A stretch of 64,000 nucleotides of DNA from NCBI GenBank assembly GCA_045565015.1, contig JBJLGD010000038.1, positions 1 through 64,000 of the forward strand, written 5' to 3'. This document shows positions 54,038 to 61,930 of the stretch, piece by piece. The translations under genes and the position numbers were made by a program. The notes beneath the pieces are model-generated. The model did not search any database and had not been told where the DNA came from. It worked only from the letters and a program-made list of their open reading frames with translations. The stretch is from GCA-2697345 sp045565015 (lineage in GTDB: Bacteria > Pseudomonadota > Alphaproteobacteria > Rhodobacterales > Rhodobacteraceae). Each line of letters starts with the position of its first letter. The stretch's first letter is position 1.

Positions 54038-56158
54038 ATGCAAAAATCGGTTGAGAGTCTTTTAGAAAGGAAGGCTTTAGATGAACTGAAATTGCTGTCT
54101 AAACTAATAAAAAAAGCAAATAGAGAATATTATACTAACGACGCTCCAAAAATTTCTGATGCTAAATATGATGAATTAAAAAAGCGCAATTCAGAGCTTG
54201 AAAACTTATTTCCTCATTTAAAACTCAAACATAGTGTTAGTAACGATGTTGGAGGACCATTATTGAGTGGATTTTCAAAAATAACTCATAAGGTACCTAT
54301 GTTATCACTTGGAAATGCATTCAGTGAAAAAGATATTAATGATTTTGATGAACGGACTCGTAAGTTTCTAAGCTTAGATCAAAATGAAACGGTTCTTTAT
54401 GCGGCAGAACCTAAGATAGATGGGCTATCACTTTCGTTAATGTATGAAAATGGTGAGTTAGTTTATGGTGCAACGAGAGGTGATGGTGAAGTTGGTGAAA
54501 ATGTTACTAATAATGCCCACGTAATCCCAAGTATACCCCAGTTTCTTGAGGGTGCTCCTGAGACCTTAGAAGTCAGAGGAGAAATATATATGGATCACTC
54601 TGACTTCGGAATACTCAATGAATTACAGCGGGAAAGTGGTTTAAAGGTCTTCTCAAACCCACGGAATGCAGCGGCAGGGTCACTCCGACAGTTGGATCCT
54701 AGTATTACTAAAGAACGACCCCTAAAATTTATGGCATATGCCTGGGGATTATCAAGTACTCCTCTTGGGGCCTCACACTATGATTCAGTTAAGTTTCTCG
54801 AACGGTTAGGTTTTGAGGTTAACCCCTTAACAAAAGTTTGTCATACCGTTGAACAGCTCATAGGCCATTATAAAAACATTGAACGCTCGAGGAGTTCATT
54901 GGGCTACGATATAGATGGGGTAGTCTACAAAATTAATGATTTAAAATATCAAGAGAGATTAGGATTTAGATCTACTACACCAAGGTGGGCTATAGCGCAT
55001 AAATTTGCAGCCGAGCTAGCTTGGACAAAACTTCAAGCAATCGAAATTCAAGTTGGAAGAACTGGGGCAATGTCTCCTGTTGCTAGACTATCGCCTGTAA
55101 CAGTTGGAGGCGTTGTTGTTTCAAATGCCACCTTACATAACGAGGATTACATTTCTGGTTTAGACTCAAAAGGTAAAAATTTGAGGAGTGGTGGCGATAT
55201 CAGGATCGGTGATTTGGTACAAGTCTATCGAGCAGGTGATGTAATCCCAAAAATAGCAGAGATAGATGTATCTAACCGTAAAAAAGGCTCGTTACCATAT
55301 ATTTTCCCCCTAAAATGTCCTTCATGTGGATCTATAACTAAAAGAGAAGTGGGTGATGCTGTAAGGCGGTGCAACGAATTTTTGACGTGCCCTGCTCAAA
55401 AAATTGAAAGACTAAAACATTTTGTGGGTAGGGCCACATTTGATATTGATGGTTTAGGTGCAAAGCAGGTAGAAATGTTCTTTAATGATGAGGAGCTTCA
55501 AATAAAAGAACCAGCTGATATTTTTACACTTCAGGAACGAGACAAGCTAAATATTACAAAGTTAAGAGATAGAAATGGATGGGGTAAAAAATCGGCCGAA
55601 AACCTTTTTACAGCAATTGAAGAAAAGCGTGAAATTAGTTTGCAAAAGTTTATTTTTGCTATGGGTATTCGCCATATAGGGGAACAAGTATCAGGACTTT
55701 TGGCAAAACACTACTTAAGCTGGAACGAGTTTATCGAAGTTGTTAAAGATGCTGCTGACGGGAAGATAACTGCTTTAGAAAGTTTAACTCAAATTGACGG
55801 GATTGGAGAGGTGATGGTTCAGTCTCTGGTATCAACACTTTGCCATCCTAAACAATTGCAAGAAATAGAAAACGTAGTTTCAAAGCTTTCGATTAAAAGT
55901 GTAGAACTTCAAACTTACTTCAATTCAAAAATTGATGGTAAGTCATTAGTTTTTACTGGAACACTTGAGAATATGAGCAGAGCAGAGGCGAAAGCGTGTG
56001 CTGAAAAATTAGGGGCGAAGGTATTGGGTGCTGTATCCTCAACAACTGATATTTTGGTTGCGGGTATTGGTTCTGGGTCGAAAGTGAGAAAGGCAGAAAA
56101 ACTTGGGATAGAAATCATTGATGAAAATAAATGGCAAACGTTAATCTCAATAAAGTAG
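54038..56158 (+). CDS. ligA: NAD-dependent DNA ligase
   Basis: Seals nicks in replication and repair. A 706-residue enzyme: Ia/adenylation domain with Lys126 in EPKIDGLSLS, OB fold, C4 zinc finger (CPSCGSI...RRCNEFLTCPAQ), helix-hairpin-helix region (IGEQVSGLLAKHY, LTQIDGIGEVMVQSL) and a C-terminal BRCT domain (GKSLVFTGTLENMSRAEAKA). recG starts six bases after its stop. Confidence 0.97.
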   Translation: MQKSVESLLERKALDELKLLSKLIKKANREYYTNDAPKISDAKYDELKKRNSELENLFPHLKLKHSVSNDVGGPLLSGFSKITHKVPMLSLGNAFSEKDINDFDERTRKFLSLDQNETVLYAAEPKIDGLSLSLMYENGELVYGATRGDGEVGENVTNNAHVIPSIPQFLEGAPETLEVRGEIYMDHSDFGILNELQRESGLKVFSNPRNAAAGSLRQLDPSITKERPLKFMAYAWGLSSTPLGASHYDSVKFLERLGFEVNPLTKVCHTVEQLIGHYKNIERSRSSLGYDIDGVVYKINDLKYQERLGFRSTTPRWAIAHKFAAELAWTKLQAIEIQVGRTGAMSPVARLSPVTVGGVVVSNATLHNEDYISGLDSKGKNLRSGGDIRIGDLVQVYRAGDVIPKIAEIDVSNRKKGSLPYIFPLKCPSCGSITKREVGDAVRRCNEFLTCPAQKIERLKHFVGRATFDIDGLGAKQVEMFFNDEELQIKEPADIFTLQERDKLNITKLRDRNGWGKKSAENLFTAIEEKREISLQKFIFAMGIRHIGEQVSGLLAKHYLSWNEFIEVVKDAADGKITALESLTQIDGIGEVMVQSLVSTLCHPKQLQEIENVVSKLSIKSVELQTYFNSKIDGKSLVFTGTLENMSRAEAKACAEKLGAKVLGAVSSTTDILVAGIGSGSKVRKAEKLGIEIIDENKWQTLISIK

Positions 56159-56164
56159 AATTAG

Positions 56165-58270
56165 ATGGCAACTAGACCAGAAATTTTATTTCCTTTATTC
56201 ACTTCAACACTTAATTTAAAAGGTGTTGGTGAAAGAACCGCAAAAAATCTTGAACGTATCGATATTCGACGGGTGAGAGATGTTTTATTTACTTTGCCTA
56301 TTTCATACATAGATAGAAAACCAGTAGAGTCTGTTACCAATATTTCTACGCCGAGCGTGGTACAAGTTGAGGTGGAAATTATTAGTCACCATAAGCCTGT
56401 AAAAGCCTCTATGCCATATATTATAAGTGTTCAAGATTCTGCCTGTGTTTTTAAATTAATATTTTTTAGAGCACAAAAGAAGTACTTAGAAAGCCTACTT
56501 CCAGTTGGTTCTCGTAAGATGATTTCAGGTAAAGTTGAGATGTTTGATGGCTTATTTCAGATTGTACATCCCGAATATGTCGTACCAATAAACACTAGAA
56601 ACCAAAAAACAGAAAATACTATACCTAGGTACGAGCCAATATACCCATTAACACAAGGTTTGAACCAAAAACTTTTTTTAAAAACTGTTCGCCAATCTAT
56701 CAAATTTCTTCCAATTTTGAAGGAATGGATTGATAAAAATCAAAAAGATCGAGCAGGGTGGCCGAGCTGGAATGAGGCAATTGAAAAAGCGCATGCTCCA
56801 ATTTCAGAACTTACATTATCTTTAGAGGATTTATCTCGTGAACGTTTATCATATGATGAATTATTTTCTCACCAGCTTTCGTTAGCTTTAGCGCGGCTTA
56901 ACTATCGTTCGCAGAAAGGTTTTTCAACAAAAGGTGGGAAGGTATTAAGGGGTAAGCTTATTTCTGAATTGGATTATTCTTTAACCTACGCTCAAGAAAA
57001 AGTTCTTGATGAGATATTATCGGATATGGCGGCGCCTATTAGGATGAATAGATTGCTACAAGGAGATGTTGGCTCTGGTAAGACAGTTGTAGCTTTTTTG
57101 GCCTTAGTAACAGCTACGAGCGATGGAGGGCAGGGTGTTATAATGGCACCAACTGAAATATTGGTTCATCAACACTTTGAAAGTTTTTCTAAATTATCAA
57201 ATCTAATTGGACTGAAAGTGGAAATTTTAACTAGTAGAGATACAGGGAGGAATAGGCAAAACAAACTCAATGCACTGTATAAGAATGACGTTCAAATATT
57301 AATTGGAACTCATGCGGTTTTTCAAAAAGATGTAATTTTTCCGAATCTCAGATTAGTTATCATCGATGAACAACATCGCTTCGGTGTAAAACAACGTGAA
57401 GAATTAATTAATAAGGGTTTTTTGGCGGATATTTTAGTCATGACAGCGACACCAATACCAAGGTCATTAGCATTGGCAAGTTATGGTGATATGGAAATTT
57501 CAATAATCAATGAGAAACCTTTTGGCAGAAAACCTATAAAAACAGTCCTCGTTTCAAATAAACGCATTTCTGAAGTTATAGAAAAATTATCACTAGCTGT
57601 GAAAAAAGGAAATCAGGCTTATTGGGTGTGCCCATTGGTTGAAGAAAGCGAAATAAGTAATAAAATTTCGGCTGAAGTAAGACATGCAAGTTTATTAAAA
57701 AGTTTTGATAAGGGAACGGTCGGATTAGTTCATGGACAGATGTCTAATCGAGAAAAAGACGAAGCTATGGAGGCATTTGTTTCTGGTGCTACTAAGGTTT
57801 TGGTTGCTACTACTGTTATTGAAGTTGGGGTGGATGTTCCTAATGCAACAATTATGGTTATTGAAAGAGCTGAGGGTTTTGGTTTGTCTCAATTGCATCA
57901 ACTTAGAGGAAGAGTCGGTAGGGGAAATTTAGCATCCCATTGTCTTTTGATGTACGAGCATCCATTATCAGAGGTTGGTTATAAACGGCTGAATACTGTG
58001 CGTGAGACCGAAGATGGTTTCGAAATAGCGGAGCAAGATTTAAAAATGAGGGGTGCTGGTGATTTAATTGGTACTGCCCAGAGCGGAAGGCCTGGATTTT
58101 TATTTGCTAATTTAGAAACTCAAGCTGATCTTATGGAAGTAGCGCATACCGACGCTAGAAAATTAATTTTTGAAGATCCAAAATTACAGTCAGATCGAGG
58201 TAGAGCTGCACGAGTTCTGCTATGGCTTATGGAAAAAAATAAAGTCGTAAAACTCTTAAAGATAGGATAA
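56165..58270 (+). CDS. recG: ATP-dependent DNA helicase RecG
   Basis: Reverses stalled forks and branch-migrates Holliday junctions. A 701-residue protein with an N-terminal wedge/OB domain (LKGVGERTAKNLERI) and SF2 helicase motifs: Walker A LQGDVGSGKTVVAF, DEQH-type VIIDEQHRFGV, TATPIPRSLALASYGDM, and motif VI HQLRGRVGRG. Operonic with ligA. Confidence 0.97.
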   Translation: MATRPEILFPLFTSTLNLKGVGERTAKNLERIDIRRVRDVLFTLPISYIDRKPVESVTNISTPSVVQVEVEIISHHKPVKASMPYIISVQDSACVFKLIFFRAQKKYLESLLPVGSRKMISGKVEMFDGLFQIVHPEYVVPINTRNQKTENTIPRYEPIYPLTQGLNQKLFLKTVRQSIKFLPILKEWIDKNQKDRAGWPSWNEAIEKAHAPISELTLSLEDLSRERLSYDELFSHQLSLALARLNYRSQKGFSTKGGKVLRGKLISELDYSLTYAQEKVLDEILSDMAAPIRMNRLLQGDVGSGKTVVAFLALVTATSDGGQGVIMAPTEILVHQHFESFSKLSNLIGLKVEILTSRDTGRNRQNKLNALYKNDVQILIGTHAVFQKDVIFPNLRLVIIDEQHRFGVKQREELINKGFLADILVMTATPIPRSLALASYGDMEISIINEKPFGRKPIKTVLVSNKRISEVIEKLSLAVKKGNQAYWVCPLVEESEISNKISAEVRHASLLKSFDKGTVGLVHGQMSNREKDEAMEAFVSGATKVLVATTVIEVGVDVPNATIMVIERAEGFGLSQLHQLRGRVGRGNLASHCLLMYEHPLSEVGYKRLNTVRETEDGFEIAEQDLKMRGAGDLIGTAQSGRPGFLFANLETQADLMEVAHTDARKLIFEDPKLQSDRGRAARVLLWLMEKNKVVKLLKIG

Positions 58271-58341
58271 TTATTAAATGTTCTTGCTTTGTTCTTTTTT
58301 GTGTTATAGGATGAAGATCCTATGATTTTATGAGGTTTATG

Positions 58342-58461
58342 ATGTTAAGAGATTTTAGATATATTTTTAGTGGTTCTTTTAGAGAATCGATCGCAGACAT
58401 TTCTGGTATAATTGCAATAATTATTATAATTTCTGTTGGGCTCCATATTCCAGGCTTTTAA
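58342..58461 (+). CDS. Tiny single-helix membrane ORF downstream of recG
   Basis: Thirty-nine residues from ATG 58342, which has GAGG (58332-58335) at six bases; an adjacent ATG 58339 adds one residue. A basic/aromatic N-terminus (MLRDFRYIFSGSFRESIAD) precedes one hydrophobic helix (ISGIIAIIIIISVGLHIPGF). It fills the recG-IscU spacer. I do not recognise it. It could be a small membrane protein or chance; the good ribosome site and clean topology favour a gene. Confidence 0.5.
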   Translation: MLRDFRYIFSGSFRESIADISGIIAIIIIISVGLHIPGF

Positions 58462-58503
58462 AAAAATCGAGGCTCATTAACATTTGTTAAAAGTTTGGCT
58501 AAT

Positions 58504-58941
58504 TTAATTTAAAGTCTGCCAACCTTCTATTATTGCCTCTAGTGGGAGCATTATAGATGCATGTCGGTTCTTATAGTCTTTTGCGGGCGTTAGTACCTCA
58601 AGTTCCTCAAATGGTTTGTCTGGTGTATTCCCGTTTGTCGTTAACATGTTCAGTAATTGAGTCCGAGCCGTTCGAACTTCATTAAAAGATATACCAATTA
58701 TTGAGTTAGCAACTATTGATGCGGTAGCTTGGCCTAAAGCACAGGCTTTAACATTTTGAGAGAATTCACTAATATGATTATCGCTCACTTTAAGCTCTAT
58801 CGAAATTGTAGACCCGCAAACTGGAGAACGTTTTGTAATTGAGATATCAGGATTAGTTAAAGGAGATGTAAAAGGTAGCTCTGTTGCTAATGACAGAATT
58901 CTCTGTGAGTACAGCTTTATCATATCTGTATTATTTGGCAA
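58504..58941 (-). CDS. Iron-sulfur cluster scaffold protein, IscU/NifU-like
   Basis: A 145-residue protein with two of the three scaffold cysteines (RSPVCGSTISIEL and NVKACALGQA) and a C-terminal NRHASIMLPLEAI, where IscU has His-Cys. This variant is common in alphaproteobacteria. TTG 58941 is favoured because GAGG lies eight bases upstream; the next ATG (58923) has none. The replaced third cysteine means it may assemble or bind clusters differently from IscU. Confidence 0.85.
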   Translation of the reverse strand: MPNNTDMIKLYSQRILSLATELPFTSPLTNPDISITKRSPVCGSTISIELKVSDNHISEFSQNVKACALGQATASIVANSIIGISFNEVRTARTQLLNMLTTNGNTPDKPFEELEVLTPAKDYKNRHASIMLPLEAIIEGWQTLN

Positions 58942-59017
58942 TTTAGTGACCTCAAGAATATGAATTACTGGTATTCAATAACAGTTTATTCCTTTTTGTT
59001 CTAGACCTTAAATAGCT

Positions 59018-59887
59018 TTAGAGGTTGATTAAAGCTAGTATATTTTGTTTAGTCATGCCTTCACTTTTAAGGTGAGATATTGATTTTGCTTTATCGCGTT
59101 TTGCTAAACGCTTTCCCTGAGAGTCTGTTATTAACCTGTGATGGTGGTATGTCGGTGTTGGGAGCTTTAATAGATTGAATAAAATTATATGGATTTTTGT
59201 TGCCTCAAAAAGGTCTTCACCTCTGACAACGTGATTTATTTTTTGCGCGGCATCGTCTATCACTACTGATAAGTGATAAGATGCTGCTAGATTATTTCTT
59301 GAGAGAACAACATCACCTATATTAGTTATCGCCTCCTCTCTACAAAAAAACTGCTCTTTGTTTCCATCGGGCAATGGTTTTTGGCACTCCTTAAATGATA
59401 GATATTTTAGATTTAAATGGTCCCAAGCTTTTTGCATATTTAGCCGTAATGCGTAATTAGTTACTAAGTCGAAGTTCTTAGTTATGTTTTTGTTCCTGCA
59501 AGTACCGGGATATACATACCCATTTGGTCCAAACGCAGTCTTTCCATAATGTGGGGCTGTTACAGCATCTAAGATATCTCGTCGAGAGCATCTACATGGG
59601 TAGAGTACACCAAGTTCCCAAAGTTTCTTTAAAGTCTTTTTATAAATATGTGCTCTTGTGGACTGGTATAGAACTTTCCCGTCCCATTTTATATTTAACC
59701 ATTTAAGATCTTCAAAGATTTTATTTTCAAAAATTTTCTTTGACCTTAAATGATCTAAGTCGTCTATCCGGAGTAATAATTTACCAAAGCTCTTTTTAGC
59801 GAGATTTGCTGCAAATAAGGCAGAGTACGCGTGGCCAAGATGTAATTCACCAGTTGGTGAGGGGGCAAATCTTGTTCTAAAAGTCAT
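59018..59887 (-). CDS. gluQ: Glutamyl-Q tRNA(Asp) synthetase
   Basis: Attaches glutamate to queuosine in tRNA-Asp. A 289-residue truncated class I synthetase without anticodon-binding domain. HIGH-type FAPSPTGELHLGHAYSALF, zinc region YPCRCSRRDI...YPGTC, and KMSKS-like GKRLAKRDKAKS are present. Its ATG overlaps the preceding methyltransferase stop (ATGA, 59884-59887). Confidence 0.95.
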   Translation of the reverse strand: MTFRTRFAPSPTGELHLGHAYSALFAANLAKKSFGKLLLRIDDLDHLRSKKIFENKIFEDLKWLNIKWDGKVLYQSTRAHIYKKTLKKLWELGVLYPCRCSRRDILDAVTAPHYGKTAFGPNGYVYPGTCRNKNITKNFDLVTNYALRLNMQKAWDHLNLKYLSFKECQKPLPDGNKEQFFCREEAITNIGDVVLSRNNLAASYHLSVVIDDAAQKINHVVRGEDLFEATKIHIILFNLLKLPTPTYHHHRLITDSQGKRLAKRDKAKSISHLKSEGMTKQNILALINL

Positions 59888-60501
59888 TTTTTCTCTAAAA
59901 GATAAATCATTGCCTTTAGGCCGATCCCTGGTAAGTGAGGGCCATACTCTTTAAAAACGATCTTTCCTTTTTTCTCTTGTATATAATTGTTTAGTTTCTT
60001 TGGATAGCAAGGAATGGAAAGAGCTTTGTCATTTAAAGAGAATAAAAAGCTACCACCGGTATTCAGTAATGACACTATCGTATCGAATAATTCTATAGAT
60101 GCAGCGCCGGGGCCTATTAAGCCACTGCCTATAATAATAGAGTATTCACCTTTTTTTATCGGTATAGGATTATCTAAGTTAAGATTAATTAAAGACTTAT
60201 AAATTTTTTTTTCTTCCGCTTTTTGGAGCATTTCGTCAGAGGGGTCTATGCCAACTAAATTTCTAAAACCAACTTTTTTTAAAGCTAACCCTGATAGCCC
60301 AGTACCGCACCCGTAGTCTAAAACTTTGATACCTTTGTTAGATTCGGTTTGTGCCAAGATTGAGGCTATTCTATTTGGCGTCGAATAAAGGTTTTTTTTA
60401 ATTTCTTGATCATATGTTTCAGCCCAATTTTTATATAACGTTTCGACAAACTCCCTATTAGAAGAAACGTGAACACCAGATTCTAAAAATTTTTTTGACA
60501 T
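59884..60501 (-). CDS. SAM-dependent methyltransferase, class I
   Basis: A 205-residue protein with SAM motif I VLDYGCGTGLSGLALKK and an acidic second motif LVGIDPSDEMLQKAEE. N-terminal YKNWAETYDQEI is typical of small-molecule or protein methyltransferases of the UbiE-like fold. The substrate cannot be told. Coupled to gluQ by a four-base overlap. Confidence 0.85.
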   Translation of the reverse strand: MSKKFLESGVHVSSNREFVETLYKNWAETYDQEIKKNLYSTPNRIASILAQTESNKGIKVLDYGCGTGLSGLALKKVGFRNLVGIDPSDEMLQKAEEKKIYKSLINLNLDNPIPIKKGEYSIIIGSGLIGPGAASIELFDTIVSLLNTGGSFLFSLNDKALSIPCYPKKLNNYIQEKKGKIVFKEYGPHLPGIGLKAMIYLLEKK

Positions 60502-60531
60502 TAGTAAGTAACCTAAATTGCATGTGGTTTA

Positions 60532-61875
60532 TTAGATAGATTGACTATTAATCCAACCCATAAAATAGTGCTTAGCTCTATCAGTATACATTTTATATCG
60601 TAGAGGTCTATTTTTTCTACCATTTTTTGCATCAACACCTGGAAACAAACCAAAGTTTATATTCATAGGTTGAAAGGTGTTTATATCTGCTCCGTGTAAG
60701 ATATGATTCATTAAGGCACCCATTGCAGTTTCAGGCGGAGGGTTTTTCATTTTTATATTTAAGGCTTGTGCTGCAGCTAATCGACCTGCGATTAACCCAA
60801 TCGCAGCGCTCTCAACATAACCTTCAACGCCGGTTATTTGCCCAGCAAAACGAACACATTGATTACCTTTAAGTCTTAACTGGTTATCTAAAAGTAATGG
60901 AGAATTAATAAATGTATTTCTATGTATTCCACCTAAACGCGCAAACTGTGCATTTTCTAAACCAGGAATGGAACGAAAAACCTTTTTTTGATCGCTGTAT
61001 GTCATTTTAGTTTGAAAACCCACAATATTAAACAAAGTTCCAAGCTTATTGTCTTGCCTAAGTTGAACCACAGCATGCGGTTTAACATTTGTGTTATGTT
61101 GATTTGTTAACCCGACTGGTTTCATGGGCCCAAACCTTAAAGTATCTTTTCCTCTTTCTGCCATTACTTCAATGGGTAGACAGCCGTTAAAATAATTGGC
61201 TGTTTCGCCCTCTTTAAATGTTGTTTTATCGGAATGTATTAGGCATTCGATGAAATTCTCATAGGTTTTTTTGTCCATTGGACAATTAAGATAGGCCTTT
61301 TTATCTGCTTCTGTTTCACCTTTGTCATAACGCGACTGAAACCATGCCTTGTCCATATTTATTGTTTCATAGTAAACTATGGGTGCTATTGCATCGAAAA
61401 AGGCTAGTGAGTCCTGACCAGTAAAATCAGCTATAGATTGTGCCAATTTATTCGAAGTCAGCGGCCCAGTTGCAATTATCCAATTACCTGTTTTGGGTAA
61501 ATCTCGAATCTCTGAATAACTTATTGAAATTTTAGGATGTTTCTTTAATTGCTTTGTTATCTCTGCTGAGAACAGGGTCCGATCCACAGCTAATGCACCA
61601 CCAGCCGGTAATGAATATTTATCAGCATTTTTAATTATTAGCCCATTAGCTTGACGCATTTCCCAATGTAATAATCCAACTGCATTTTGCTCACTATCAT
61701 CTGAACGAAATGAGTTTGAGCAGACCATTTCTGCTAAGTCCCCTGACTTATGAGCAAATGTTCCTACCTTAGGCCGCATTTCATGAAGCGTAACTTTAAC
61801 ACCCATTTCAGCAGCTTGCCATGCAGCTTCAGCCCCTGCTAATCCACCACCTACGATATTAATCTCTGCTGTCAT
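60532..61875 (-). CDS. trmFO: Folate-dependent tRNA m5U54 methyltransferase
   Basis: Uses methylene-tetrahydrofolate and FAD to methylate U54 of tRNA. A 447-residue protein with the FAD motif INIVGGGLAGAEAAWQ, MVCSNSFRSDD (catalytic Cys region), GALAVDRTLFS and GQITGVEGYVESAAIGLIAGR. Next to gyrA on the same strand. Confidence 0.97.
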   Translation of the reverse strand: MTAEINIVGGGLAGAEAAWQAAEMGVKVTLHEMRPKVGTFAHKSGDLAEMVCSNSFRSDDSEQNAVGLLHWEMRQANGLIIKNADKYSLPAGGALAVDRTLFSAEITKQLKKHPKISISYSEIRDLPKTGNWIIATGPLTSNKLAQSIADFTGQDSLAFFDAIAPIVYYETINMDKAWFQSRYDKGETEADKKAYLNCPMDKKTYENFIECLIHSDKTTFKEGETANYFNGCLPIEVMAERGKDTLRFGPMKPVGLTNQHNTNVKPHAVVQLRQDNKLGTLFNIVGFQTKMTYSDQKKVFRSIPGLENAQFARLGGIHRNTFINSPLLLDNQLRLKGNQCVRFAGQITGVEGYVESAAIGLIAGRLAAAQALNIKMKNPPPETAMGALMNHILHGADINTFQPMNINFGLFPGVDAKNGRKNRPLRYKMYTDRAKHYFMGWINSQSI

Positions 61876-61930
61876 GCTTGTTATATAAAAACTTTCGTCT
61901 TTTTCTTAATAAAAAACTGAGCTGATGTCA

